A stretch of DNA of 64,000 nt. Origin: Nocardiopsis sp. ATB16-24. Its GTDB lineage: Bacteria > Actinomycetota > Actinomycetes > Streptosporangiales > Streptosporangiaceae. Positions 7,968 through 15,766 of this stretch are shown piece by piece. The first letter of the stretch is position 1, and every line of letters starts with the position of its first letter. Under the pieces are notes generated by a model, which saw only the letters and a list, made by a program, of their open reading frames with translations, had not been told where the DNA came from and did no database searches. Position numbers and translations under genes: made by a program. The stretch covers positions 369,919 to 433,918 of the forward strand of contig NZ_JASCXJ010000003.1 of assembly GCF_030271535.1 (NCBI RefSeq). The letters run 5' to 3'.

Positions 7968-7987
7968 ATCTCTTGACATCAAGAGAT
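7968..7987. promoter_or_regulatory. Perfect palindrome, MarR operator
   Basis: ATCTCTTGA-CA-TCAAGAGAT forms 9-bp perfect arms around CA. It occupies the promoter spacer of the leftward marR gene, where bound repressor would block RNA polymerase. Confidence 0.75.
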
Positions 7988-8018
7988 CGGGGCGGGTATG
8001 TCGCGCATACCCGCCCCG
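7988..8018 (-). terminator. 13-bp hairpin ending the desaturase/tetR transcript
   Basis: CGGGGCGGGTATG (7988-8000) and its exact reverse complement (8006-8018) flank a 5-base loop, 22 bases beyond the tetR stop and directly adjoining the marR operator. It would separate the two leftward units. Confidence 0.7.
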
Positions 8019-8040
8019 GATTTCGAGAGAGATCGTGGAT

Positions 8041-8697
8041 TCAGCTCGACCTGCGTTTTCGTGAGCGCAGCTTCGGCTTGGGCTCCAGACTGGACAGCCC
8101 GTTCCACGCCAGGTTGACCAGATGGGCCGCGACCACCTCGCGCTTGGGCTTGCGGACCTCCAGCCACCACTGTCCGGTCAACGCCCACATGCCCACCAGT
8201 GCTTGGGAGTACATGGGCGCGAGCGCGGGGTCGTAACCCCTCTCGGCGAACTCGTCGGCCATGATGTACTCGACCTGACTGGCGATGTCGTTGAGCAGAC
8301 TGGCGAAGCTCCCCGTACCCGAGGCCACGTGGGAGTCGCGGGTCAGGACCCGGAACCCCACCGTGTTCTCCTCCACGTACCGCAGCAGGGCCAGGGCCGC
8401 GCTCTCGATCTTGCCTCGTGCGTTGTCGGAGGTGAGGGCCTCGCCCATCATCCCCAGGAGGGTGCGCATCTCCCGGTCGACCACGACCGCGTAGAGGCCC
8501 TCCTTACCGCCGAAGTGCTCGTACACCACGGGCTTGGACACACCGGCCCGAGCGGCGATCTCCTCCACTGAGGCCGCGTCGAAACCACGTTCGGCGAACA
8601 GCTCCCGGCCGATCTCCACAAGCTGTTGCCGACGCTCCTTACCCGTCATGCGCTTGCGGCGCACACGGACCCTCTGTTCGCTGTCGGCTGCTCCCAT
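8041..8697 (-). CDS. TetR-family regulator, desaturase-linked
   Basis: A 218-residue regulator with an N-terminal helix-turn-helix (residues about 18-65, motifs GRELFAERGFDAASVEEIA and GVSKPVVYEHFGGKEGL) and a helical ligand domain. I use ATG 8697, 14 bases after the desaturase stop with AGGA upstream; a longer frame to 8775 would overlap the desaturase gene. It is cotranscribed behind the acyl-CoA desaturase, so it probably represses that operon in response to a fatty acyl signal. A tandem CCTACG-N3-CCGTA element before the desaturase is the candidate site. The C-terminus is very basic. Confidence 0.9.
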   Translation of the reverse strand: MGAADSEQRVRVRRKRMTGKERRQQLVEIGRELFAERGFDAASVEEIAARAGVSKPVVYEHFGGKEGLYAVVVDREMRTLLGMMGEALTSDNARGKIESAALALLRYVEENTVGFRVLTRDSHVASGTGSFASLLNDIASQVEYIMADEFAERGYDPALAPMYSQALVGMWALTGQWWLEVRKPKREVVAAHLVNLAWNGLSSLEPKPKLRSRKRRSS

Positions 8698-8711
8698 GAT
8701 GGCTACAGATC

Positions 8712-9671
8712 CTAGACCTTGACCCGCTTGGCGGCGAGTCTTTCGTTGTCGGGCCAGCGGACCTTGGTGGCCCAACCCAACTTCTCGAAGATCCAGATGA
8801 CGCGGGCCGAGATGTCGACCTGACCCTTGAGCACGCCGTGGCGGGCGCAGGTGGGGTCGGCGTGGTGCAGGTTGTGCCAGGACTCACCGAAGGAGGGGAT
8901 GGCCAGCCACCAGACGTTGCGGGAGCGGTCGCGCACCTCGAAGTTCTCCTCGCCGATGGTGTGGCAGATGGAGTTGATCGACCAGGTGACGTGGTGCAGC
9001 AGGGCGACGCGGACCAGGCTCGCCCAGAAGAACGCGGTGAAGGCGCCCCACCAGGACATGGTGACCAGGCCGCCGATGAGGGCCGGGGCGCCCAGGGAGA
9101 AGATCACGATCGGCACGAACAGCCTGTCGATGAGGACGACGTCCTTGTCCTTGAGCAGGTCGGGCGCGAAACGGCGGGGCGAGGTCTTCTTCTCGTCCAG
9201 GTACATCCACGCCATGTGCGCGTAGTACAGGCCCTTGGCCACCGACTTCCAGTCGTCGCCGAAGCGCCACGGCGAGTGCGGGTCGCCCTCGGCGTCGGAG
9301 TACTTGTGGTGGCGGCGGTGGTCGGCGACCCACTTGATGACGCTGCCCTCGATCGCCATGGAGCCCGCGATGGCCAGCGCGATGCGCAGCGGGCGCTTGG
9401 CCCTGAAGGAGCCGTGGGTGAAGTGGCGGTGGAAGCCGACGGTGATCCCCAGACCGCTGATCACGTAGAAGACCGCGGCGATGGCGATGTCGGTGAGGGA
9501 CAGGCCCCAGCCCCAGAAGAAGGGCAGGGAGGCGAACAACGCGATCAGCGGCACGAACACGAAGGCGAAGACCGTGTAGCGCTCGGCCTTGCCTCTCGGC
9601 TCGGGCTCGTACTCGGGAATCGCCTCACGTTTCGTCTTCTGCATGCTCGGTACCTCAGAAATGACGGTCAT
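8712..9671 (-). CDS. Acyl-CoA/fatty acid desaturase (integral membrane)
   Basis: A 319-residue membrane di-iron desaturase. The three histidine boxes are HRHFTH, HRRHH and HNLHH, in the usual order and spacing for the stearoyl-CoA (delta-9) type. Hydrophobic helices lie at about residues 33-75 and 185-225. It should insert a cis double bond into long-chain acyl groups and adjust membrane fluidity. ATG 9671 follows GAAGGACC closely; ATG 9644 with GAGG is a fair alternative. It is the first gene of a two-gene unit with tetR. Confidence 0.93.
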   Translation of the reverse strand: MTVISEVPSMQKTKREAIPEYEPEPRGKAERYTVFAFVFVPLIALFASLPFFWGWGLSLTDIAIAAVFYVISGLGITVGFHRHFTHGSFRAKRPLRIALAIAGSMAIEGSVIKWVADHRRHHKYSDAEGDPHSPWRFGDDWKSVAKGLYYAHMAWMYLDEKKTSPRRFAPDLLKDKDVVLIDRLFVPIVIFSLGAPALIGGLVTMSWWGAFTAFFWASLVRVALLHHVTWSINSICHTIGEENFEVRDRSRNVWWLAIPSFGESWHNLHHADPTCARHGVLKGQVDISARVIWIFEKLGWATKVRWPDNERLAAKRVKV

Positions 9672-9760
9672 GGTCCTTCAACACCTCGTCCTCGGGCCGT
9701 CGGGCAACGTCGTTGCGGTCAGGACGGCACCGGGACACCCGTGCGACTACCCAACCTATT

Positions 9761-9793
9761 CCTACGTAACCGTAACCTACGATGCCGTAGGTT
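9761..9793. promoter_or_regulatory. Tandem CCTACG-N3-CCGTA element, candidate TetR operator
   Basis: CCTACGTAACCGTA (9761-9774) and CCTACGATGCCGTA (9776-9789) repeat with a 15-base period. The second copy is also a perfect palindrome AACCTACG-ATGC-CGTAGGTT (9774-9793). It lies 90-120 bases upstream of the desaturase start, between that gene and tRNA-Gln. Confidence 0.6.
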
Positions 9794-9863
9794 TGGCAAG
9801 TCCCATGCGGGACGCGCTATCGTGGTGCAGGGCGCGGTCGCGACATGTTCCAACCCGCCGCCT

Positions 9864-9935
9864 TCCCGGATGATGTAATTGGCAGCATGTGGGGTTTTGG
9901 TCCCCATCGTCCAGGTTCGAGCCCTGGTCCGGGAG
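9864..9935 (+). tRNA. tRNA-Gln (anticodon TTG)
   Basis: A 72-base cloverleaf. The acceptor arms are TCCCGGA (9864-9870) and TCCGGGA (9928-9934), with discriminator G9935. The D arm holds AATTGGC, the anticodon stem is TGGGG/CCCCA (9890-9894 and 9902-9906) with loop TTTTGGT giving anticodon TTG (9897-9899), and the T arm is CCAGG/CCTGG with TTCGAGC. CCA is not encoded. tRNA-Gln before glmU is a conserved actinobacterial arrangement. Confidence 0.95.
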
Positions 9936-10198
9936 CTGTGAGGGCCCTCCGCGGGAAGTGGCGCGGCGTATCTCACACACTTCTCGTCGACCGCCCCCGA
10001 ACACGGCGTCCACGCGGGCGCGACGGGAGGCGGGCATCCGAACCCGGCGTCATGCGACCGCTGGGCGACGGTGGCGCGCATGTATCCTGCCCATGTCGGC
10101 CGCTGGTCATCCGACGGCCGCCCGTGCGGCATGCGGGTCGCGCCGCCGAGGGGTGAGCCGACAGAACCATCACCGGCTATCACGAGGGGTCTCCTTCT

Positions 10199-11656
10199 GT
10201 GAGCGTGAACCGTCCAGCTGCCGTCATCGTCCTCGCGGCGGGCGAGGGCACCAGAATGAAGTCGAAACTTCCCAAGGTCCTCCACGAACTCAACGGCCGC
10301 AGCATGCTCGGCCACGTGCTCGCGGCCGCGCGGGATCTCGATCCCCAGCACTCGGTCGTGGTCGTCGGTCACGCCCGGGACCAGGTCAGGTCCCACCTCC
10401 AGGAGGTCGCCCCCGAGACCGTCACCGCGGTCCAGGAGGAGCAGAACGGCACCGGACACGCCGTGCGCATGGCGATCGAGGACCTGGGGTCCCAAGGCAT
10501 CAAGCTCCGTGGAACCGTGGTCCTGACCTGTGGTGACACCCCGCTCCTGCGAGGCTCCACGCTCGCCGAGCTGGTGGCCGCCCACGAGGAGAAGGGCAAC
10601 GCCGTCACCGTGCTCTCGGCACGGGTGCCCGACCCCCACGGTTACGGTCGCATCGTCCGAGACGCCGAGGGCGAGTTCACCGGGATCGTCGAGCACGCCG
10701 ACGCCACCCCCGAACAGCACGCGATCGAAGAGATCAACTCGGGCATGTACGCCTTCGACGGCGCGCTGCTCTCCGAGGTCGTCCAGCGTCTTTCCACGGA
10801 CAACGCCAAGGGCGAGGAGTACGTCACCGACGCGGTCGCCCTGTTGCGGGGCGACGGCCACCGGGTCGGCGCGTGGATCGCCCGGGACTGGCACGAGGTC
10901 CAGGGCGTGAACAACCGGGTCCAGCTCTCCGAGGCCCGCCGCGTCCTCAACGACCGCCTTCTCACCCGGCACATGCTCGCCGGGGTCACCGTCGTCGATC
11001 CCGCCACCACCTGGGTGGACGCCCAGGTCGCCATCGGCCGCGACGCGGTCCTGGAACCCGGGACCCGACTGAGGGGCGCCACCGTCATCGGTGAGGACGC
11101 CGTGGTCGGTCCACGCGCGGACCTGAGGGACACGGTCGTCGGTGAGGGCGCCACGGTGAGCGAGACCACCGCCGACCGAGCCGAGATCGGCCCGGGGGCG
11201 ACGGTCGGTCCCTACACCTACCTGCGGCCGGGCACCCGCCTGGCCGACCGGACCAAGGCCGGCGCCTTCGTCGAGGTCAAGAACGCCAACGTCGGCAGCG
11301 GGTCCAAGATCCCGCACCTGACCTACGTCGGGGACGCCGACATCGGCGTGGGCAGCAACATCGGCTGCTCCTCGGTCTTCGTCAACTACGACGGGGTCAA
11401 CAAGTCCCGGAGCGTGATCGGCGACCACGTCCGGATCGGCAGCGACAACACCATCGTCGCTCCGGTCCACGTGGGCGACGGTTCCTACTCCGGGGCCGGA
11501 ACCGTGGTGCGCGACGACGTGCCTCCCGGCGCGTTGGCGATCTCCGAGGGGAACCGTCAGCGCAACGTCGAGGGCTGGACCCTGCGCAAGCGACCGGGAA
11601 CGGCCTCGGCCGAGGCGGCGGAGAAGTCCAATCGGCACAGAGCCGACGACAAGTAG
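10199..11656 (+). CDS. glmU: Bifunctional GlmU (UDP-GlcNAc pyrophosphorylase / GlcN-1-P acetyltransferase)
   Basis: A 485-residue cytoplasmic enzyme making UDP-N-acetylglucosamine for peptidoglycan and other glycans. The N-terminal pyrophosphorylase domain (residues about 5-235) opens with LAAGEGTRMKSKLPKVLHEL and includes QNGTGHA and TCGDTPLL. The C-terminal half is a left-handed beta helix of hexapeptide repeats, with the acetyltransferase motifs GPYTYLRPG, FVEVKN and NYDGVNKSR. Start GTG 10199 follows GAGGGG. It is followed 19 bases later by prs, so the two probably form an operon, as in relatives. The length matches the family. Confidence 0.97.
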   Translation: MSVNRPAAVIVLAAGEGTRMKSKLPKVLHELNGRSMLGHVLAAARDLDPQHSVVVVGHARDQVRSHLQEVAPETVTAVQEEQNGTGHAVRMAIEDLGSQGIKLRGTVVLTCGDTPLLRGSTLAELVAAHEEKGNAVTVLSARVPDPHGYGRIVRDAEGEFTGIVEHADATPEQHAIEEINSGMYAFDGALLSEVVQRLSTDNAKGEEYVTDAVALLRGDGHRVGAWIARDWHEVQGVNNRVQLSEARRVLNDRLLTRHMLAGVTVVDPATTWVDAQVAIGRDAVLEPGTRLRGATVIGEDAVVGPRADLRDTVVGEGATVSETTADRAEIGPGATVGPYTYLRPGTRLADRTKAGAFVEVKNANVGSGSKIPHLTYVGDADIGVGSNIGCSSVFVNYDGVNKSRSVIGDHVRIGSDNTIVAPVHVGDGSYSGAGTVVRDDVPPGALAISEGNRQRNVEGWTLRKRPGTASAEAAEKSNRHRADDK

Positions 11657-11675
11657 TGAGTGTGGGGGAGAACAC

Positions 11676-12644
11676 GTGACCGGGATGAAGGCCACCGGCC
11701 AGAAGAACCTGATGTTGTTCTCGGGGCGTACGCACCCGAGCCTGGCCGAGGAGGTCGCGAAGGAACTGGGGATCGACGTGGTCCCCACCCGGTTCGAGAC
11801 CTTCGCCAACGGCGAGATCTTCGTCCGTTACCTGGAGTCGGTGCGCGGCTCGGACGCGTTCGTCATCCAGTGCCACGCGGATCCGATCAACGAGGCCATC
11901 ATGGAGCAGTTGATCATGGTGGACGCGCTCAAGCGCGCCTCGGCCAAACGCATCACCGTGGTCACGCCGTTCTTCGGGTACGCCCGCCAGGACAAGAAGC
12001 ACCGCGGTCGCGAGCCCATCTCGGCGCGACTGATGACCGACCTGTTCCGCACCGCGGGCGCGGACCGGATGATGGCGGTGGACCTGCACACGGACCAGAT
12101 CCAGGGCTTCTTCGACGGCCCGGTGGACCACCTGTTCGCACTGCCGATCCTGGCCGACCACATCTCCAAGCGGGTCGACCACTCCGAGATCACCGTGGTC
12201 TCCCCGGACGCGGGCCGCGTCCGTACTGCGGACAGGTGGGCGGACCGCCTTGGCGCCCCGCTGGCCATCATCCACAAGCGTCGCGACCCGGACGAGGCCA
12301 ACCAGGTGAGGGTCCACGAGGTCGTCGGGCAGGTCAAGGGCCGCACCTGCGTGCTGGTCGACGACATGATCGACACCGGGGGCACCATCGTGAAGGCCTC
12401 CGAGGCGCTGTTCGAGCAGGGGGCGGCCAAGGTCCTGGTGGCCGCCACGCACGGCGTACTGTCCGGACCGGCGGCCAAGCGTCTACAGGACTCCCGGATC
12501 TCCGAGGTGGTCATCACCAACTCGCTGCCCGTGCCCGAGGAGCGTTCCTTCGACAAGCTCACCCAGCTCTCGATCGCTCCGCTGGTGGCACGCGCCATCA
12601 GCGAGGTCTTCACCGACGGCTCGGTGACGAGCCTGTTCGAGTAG
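11676..12644 (+). CDS. prs: Ribose-phosphate pyrophosphokinase (PRPP synthetase)
   Basis: A 322-residue class I enzyme that makes PRPP from ribose 5-phosphate and ATP for nucleotide, His and Trp synthesis. Visible motifs are LFSGRTHPSLAEEVA at the N-terminus, FANGEIFVR, the pyrophosphate-region FFGYARQDKKHRGREPISA with VDLHTDQIQGFF, and the PRPP loop VLVDDMIDTGGT near residue 230. Start GTG 11676 has GGGGGAG five bases upstream. It is downstream of glmU and followed by a hairpin terminator. Confidence 0.97.
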   Translation: MTGMKATGQKNLMLFSGRTHPSLAEEVAKELGIDVVPTRFETFANGEIFVRYLESVRGSDAFVIQCHADPINEAIMEQLIMVDALKRASAKRITVVTPFFGYARQDKKHRGREPISARLMTDLFRTAGADRMMAVDLHTDQIQGFFDGPVDHLFALPILADHISKRVDHSEITVVSPDAGRVRTADRWADRLGAPLAIIHKRRDPDEANQVRVHEVVGQVKGRTCVLVDDMIDTGGTIVKASEALFEQGAAKVLVAATHGVLSGPAAKRLQDSRISEVVITNSLPVPEERSFDKLTQLSIAPLVARAISEVFTDGSVTSLFE

Positions 12645-12660
12645 GCCCTCGCCACGAGTC

Positions 12661-12694
12661 GTCCGCCTCCGTCCGCCCGTGGACGGGGGCGGAC
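12661..12694 (+). terminator. Terminator after glmU-prs
   Basis: A 14-bp stem, GTCCGCCTCCGTCC (12661-12674) with GGACGGGGGCGGAC (12681-12694), containing one G-T wobble and a 6-base loop. It lies 16 bases after the prs stop. Confidence 0.75.
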
Positions 12695-12727
12695 GTGTCC
12701 GCCGGGGGAGCCGGGGGACGGGGAGTG

Positions 12728-12756
12728 TTCGGAGTCGTCGGTGGAACCAGTAGACT
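12728..12756 (+). promoter_or_regulatory. Promoter for rplY
   Basis: TTCGGA (12728-12733), a 17-base spacer and TAGACT (12751-12756) match actinobacterial vegetative promoters. This leaves a leader of about 240 bases before rplY. The leader contains GC-rich hairpins, including CCCCG-TACTG-CGGGG (12970-12984) just before the ribosome site. Confidence 0.55.
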
Positions 12757-13005
12757 TGAGCGAGTGTCCCCGTGTCCAGGCGGAGTCCTGCGGGCTGCGC
12801 GTGACAAACGCGGGCAGGGGTGCGCGACGAGCGTTCCCGGGCCGGACGGGTCCGGTGACGGCTCGCCGGGCACGCCTGGAACCAAGGCGGTCGCGTCCCC
12901 GAACTGTGGGGAGACCCCGCCGCATTCTCCGCCGCGGGCGGGAATCGTTCGTACTACTGGAGTCGTGTTCCCCGTACTGCGGGGTTGAGCCCGAGGAGTT
13001 TTGTC

Positions 13006-13602
13006 GTGTCCGAGGTACGTATCGCTGCCGAGCCCCGCACGGAATTCGGCAAGGGCGCCTCCCGTCGCGCCCGCCGCGCGGGTAAGGTGCCGGCCGTCCT
13101 CTACGGCCACGGCACCGAGCCCCGTCACCTGAACCTGCCGGGCCATGAGCTGATGCTCGCCCTCAAGACCCCCAACGTCCTGATCCGTCTCGACGGTCTG
13201 GACAAGGACAACCTGGCCCTGCCCAGGAGCATCCAGCGTGACGCCATCAAGGGCTTCCTGGAGCACGTCGACCTCCTGGTCGTCACCAAGGGCGAGAGGG
13301 TCGAGGTCGAGGTGCCCCTGATCCTGGTCGGCGAGGTCAAGGCCCCGGGCGTGCTCAACCAGGAGCTGGTGACCGTGCGGGTCGAGGTCGAGGCCCACAA
13401 CATCCCCAACCAGGTCGAGTTCGTCATCGAGGGCATGGAGATCGGTGCCGTTCCGACCGCCGGCGAGGTCACGCTCCCCGAGGGCGCCACGCTGATCGAC
13501 GACCCGGAGACCACGGTCCTCACCGTCTCCGCTCCTCGCACGCACGAGGAGCCGGAGACCAGTGAGGAGGCCGCGGGCGAGGCGGCCGAGAAGGAAGAGT
13601 AG
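13006..13602 (+). CDS. rplY: 50S ribosomal protein L25/general stress protein Ctc
   Basis: A 198-residue protein with the two-domain TL5/Ctc layout: an N-terminal 5S-rRNA-binding L25 domain (motifs [17 protein letters not shown] and VPAVLYGHG) and a C-terminal beta domain from about residue 95, ending in an acidic Glu-rich tail. It binds 5S rRNA in the large subunit. I use GTG 13006, 7 bases after GAGGAG; an ATG further upstream at 12985 would include the ribosome site. It sits between prs and pth, as commonly seen, but with its own promoter and terminator. Confidence 0.95.
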   Translation: MSEVRIAAEPRTEFGKGASRRARRAGKVPAVLYGHGTEPRHLNLPGHELMLALKTPNVLIRLDGLDKDNLALPRSIQRDAIKGFLEHVDLLVVTKGERVEVEVPLILVGEVKAPGVLNQELVTVRVEVEAHNIPNQVEFVIEGMEIGAVPTAGEVTLPEGATLIDDPETTVLTVSAPRTHEEPETSEEAAGEAAEKEE

Positions 13603-13623
13603 GGTCTCACCCTTCGTACGTGA

Positions 13624-13661
13624 GACGGACGCGCGGCCCCGACCGGGACCGCGCGTCCGTC
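13624..13661 (+). terminator. Terminator after rplY
   Basis: A perfect 13-bp stem, GACGGACGCGCGG (13624-13636) with its reverse complement (13649-13661), and a 12-base loop, 21 bases after the rplY stop. It implies that pth is transcribed mainly from its own promoter. Confidence 0.75.
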
Positions 13662-13686
13662 ATGTCGGCAGCGGGATCGGTAGGCT
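13658..13686 (+). promoter_or_regulatory. Candidate promoter of pth with leaderless start
   Basis: TAGGCT (13681-13686) lies eight bases before ATG 13695, with a poor -35 (CGTCAT, 13658-13663) 17 bases upstream. That spacing would place the first transcribed base at or next to the ATG. Confidence 0.45.
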
Positions 13687-13694
13687 CGTGCCCC

Positions 13695-14351
13695 ATGGGG
13701 AACTGGTGGAGCAGGCTGTTCGGTGCCGGCGCGGGGAAGACCGGCGGTGAAGTCGCCGGCGAGGAGAACGAGGACATGGCGAACACCGAGCGTTGGCTCG
13801 TGGTGGGACTGGGCAACCCCGGCCCCAAGTACGCGGGGAACAGACACAACGCCGGTTTCCTGGTGGTGGAGGCGCTCGCCTCCGGCGAGCGCTGGAAGGC
13901 GCACAGGGCGCACGCCGAGGTGGTGGAGACCCGTCTGGACGGGGTGCCGGTGGTGTTGGCCAAACCCCGCAGCTTCATGAACCTGTCGGGCGGTCCGATC
14001 TCCGGGCTGGCCCGCTTCTACAAGGTTCCCGTCGAGCGGATCATCGTGGTGCACGACGAGATGGACATCGACTACGGTGCGCTCAAGCTCAAGAGGGGCG
14101 GCGGTTCGGGCGGACACAACGGCCTGAAGTCGACGACCTCGTCGCTGTCGAGCCCCGACTACGTCCGGGTGCGTTTCGGCGTGGGCCGTCCGCCGGGGCG
14201 GATGGACCCGGCCGCTTACGTGCTCAAGGACTTCTCCTCCACCGAGCGCGCCGAGCTGGACCTGAACGTCGAACGCGCCGCCGACGCGGTCCGCACGATC
14301 CTCTCGGACGGGCTGGACCGGGCGCAGAACATCTTCCACACGGCGGCCTGA
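13695..14351 (+). CDS. pth: Peptidyl-tRNA hydrolase
   Basis: An enzyme that frees tRNA from peptidyl-tRNA dropped by ribosomes. The core from residue 28 (MANTERW) has [12 protein letters not shown], the catalytic His in [28 protein letters not shown] and [12 protein letters not shown]. Start choice is open: ATG 13695 lies eight bases after TAGGCT and gives 218 residues with an extra [11 protein letters not shown]-terminus. ATG 13776 has a strong GAGGAG and gives the usual length of 191. I keep the longer form because the promoter geometry suggests a leaderless transcript. A strong terminator follows. Confidence 0.93.
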   Translation: MGNWWSRLFGAGAGKTGGEVAGEENEDMANTERWLVVGLGNPGPKYAGNRHNAGFLVVEALASGERWKAHRAHAEVVETRLDGVPVVLAKPRSFMNLSGGPISGLARFYKVPVERIIVVHDEMDIDYGALKLKRGGGSGGHNGLKSTTSSLSSPDYVRVRFGVGRPPGRMDPAAYVLKDFSSTERAELDLNVERAADAVRTILSDGLDRAQNIFHTAA

Positions 14352-14362
14352 GCCCGGAACGG

Positions 14363-14400
14363 GACCGCCCCGCCGGCGGAGGAGCCTCGGCGGGGCGGTC
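14363..14400. terminator. Bidirectional terminator between pth and xylanase
   Basis: A perfect 13-bp stem, GACCGCCCCGCCG (14363-14375) with its reverse complement (14388-14400), between the convergent genes pth and GH10 xylanase. Confidence 0.8.
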
Positions 14401-14423
14401 GGCCGCGAAGGCGCGGCGCCGCG

Positions 14424-15605
14424 TCACCGACCGGGGCCGGCCCAGGGCGGACGGCCCGGGCCCTTCCGGTCGGCCTTCAACAGGGTGTGCTTCATCGTGA
14501 AGAAGGCGGGCTTGGGACGGAACCTCTCGTCCATGACCGTCGCCGCGCCCTCACCCTCGAAGAACACCGGCACCCAGGAGTACTTGTCGGTGAAGCCCCA
14601 GATGGTGAAGGAGGCGCAGCCCTCCACGTTCAGGCACGCCGAGAGCGCCTGCTGGTAGTAGTCGGCCTGCTGCTCCAGCTGTGCCCAGGTCGGCCTCCCG
14701 CTCTCGGGGAGCTGCATGCGCACGTCCACCTCGGTCAGGGCGGTGCCCAGACCCAGGTCGTCGAAGCGCTGAAGGTTGTCCTCCAAGGAGCCGGGGAAGC
14801 CGTACTGGGTGCTCAGGTGCACCTGGGCGGAGAAGCCGTGCACGGGGACGTCGTCGGCGAGCAGCTCCTGGACCAGCTCGTAGTAGGCGTCGCTCTTGGC
14901 GTTGACGTCCTCGACGTTGTAGTCGTTGAAGTACAGTTCGGCCGACGGGTCCGCCTCATGAGCCCAGCGGAAGGCGTCGGCGATGATCTCCGGACCCAGC
15001 TCGCGGATCCAGATGTTGTCCTCGGTGCGAAGTTCGCCTTCCTCGTCGAAGATCTCGTTGGACACGTCCCACTGGTCGATCCGGCCCGCGTAGCGACCGA
15101 CCACGGTGGTGATGTGGTCGTGCAGGATCTCGCGCAACTCCTCCGAGGAGAAGTCCCCCTCCTCCAACCACGCGGGGTTCTGGCTGTGCCAGAGCAGGGT
15201 GTGTCCGCGTACGTCCTGGCCGTTGCGCTCGGCGAACTCCACGATGGAGTCGGCCATCGCGAAGTCGTACTCACCCTGCTCGGGGTGGATGTACTCCCAC
15301 TTCATCTGGTTCTCGGGGGAGACCGAACTGAACTGGTCGGCCAGGATCTTGCGGTAGGTCCGGTCCGAGGTGAAGGGATCGGGGTAGTCCTGCTCCTCGT
15401 GGTGGCCGCCGCCGGCGACGGCGGTGCCGATGACGAAGCCGTCGGGGGCCGCCCAGCGCAGCGTGCCGGGCTTGGCGTACTTGGGGTGGCCGGGGTGGTG
15501 GGGCGGCCCGTGGCCGTGGCCCGGCGTGGCCGCGACCGGGGCGGCCAGGGACAGTGACAGCGCCGCCGCCGTGAGTACGGCGGTGACGAGGCGGACCGGT
15601 TTCAT
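14424..15605 (-). CDS. Secreted GH10 endo-1,4-beta-xylanase
   Basis: A 393-residue secreted glycoside hydrolase. Residues 1-26 are a signal peptide (basic start, Ala/Leu core, APVAA). A short Gly/His/Pro-rich linker leads into the GH10 barrel. The acid/base is Glu184 in WDVSNE and the nucleophile is Glu292 in TEVDVRM; HTLLWHSQNP is the usual GH10 segment. There is no carbohydrate-binding module. It should cleave xylan outside the cell. I start at ATG 15605; a longer frame upstream would cover the promoter. It is transcribed divergently from lacI, with a LacI-type palindrome in the leader. Confidence 0.95.
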   Translation of the reverse strand: MKPVRLVTAVLTAAALSLSLAAPVAATPGHGHGPPHHPGHPKYAKPGTLRWAAPDGFVIGTAVAGGGHHEEQDYPDPFTSDRTYRKILADQFSSVSPENQMKWEYIHPEQGEYDFAMADSIVEFAERNGQDVRGHTLLWHSQNPAWLEEGDFSSEELREILHDHITTVVGRYAGRIDQWDVSNEIFDEEGELRTEDNIWIRELGPEIIADAFRWAHEADPSAELYFNDYNVEDVNAKSDAYYELVQELLADDVPVHGFSAQVHLSTQYGFPGSLEDNLQRFDDLGLGTALTEVDVRMQLPESGRPTWAQLEQQADYYQQALSACLNVEGCASFTIWGFTDKYSWVPVFFEGEGAATVMDERFRPKPAFFTMKHTLLKADRKGPGRPPWAGPGR

Positions 15606-15638
15606 GGGGGGCTCCACTTCTCGTACGGACGAAACTTC

Positions 15639-15650
15639 CGGAAATTTCCG
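15639..15650. promoter_or_regulatory. LacI-type operator CGGAAATTTCCG before xylanase
   Basis: A perfect 12-bp palindrome inside the xylanase leader, between its -10 box and ATG. The site before the CE4 gene at 16857 has the same CGGAAA-TTCCG core. The adjacent lacI gene is the likely source of the repressor. Confidence 0.7.
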
Positions 15651-15667
15651 TAACATGTGAGGAATGG

Positions 15668-15697
15668 ACACTAGGCCGTTGACGTACCGAGCGTCAA
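15668..15697 (-). promoter_or_regulatory. Promoter of xylanase gene
   Basis: Reading leftward, TTGACG (15697-15692), an 18-base spacer and TAGTGT (15673-15668). The operator at 15639-15650 lies just downstream of the expected transcription start, a roadblock position. Confidence 0.6.
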
Positions 15698-15737
15698 GGT
15701 CCGGCCGTATCCACGTGCTGTCCCATCGCCCGTGCTC

Positions 15738-15754
15738 GTACTCTGGGTGAGTAC
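15738..15754. promoter_or_regulatory. Inverted repeat GTACTC-N5-GAGTAC before lacI
   Basis: 6-bp perfect arms lie 13-29 bases upstream of the lacI start. The sequence differs from the CGGAAATTTCCG operators, so a second regulator or an RNA hairpin is possible. Confidence 0.35.
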
Positions 15755-15766
15755 AAGGGAGGACCA

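Noticed and set aside
9719..11809. Leftward open frame of 696 codons across tRNA-Gln and glmU
   Set aside because: Antisense shadow of glmU; it runs through a tRNA and has no recognisable domain.
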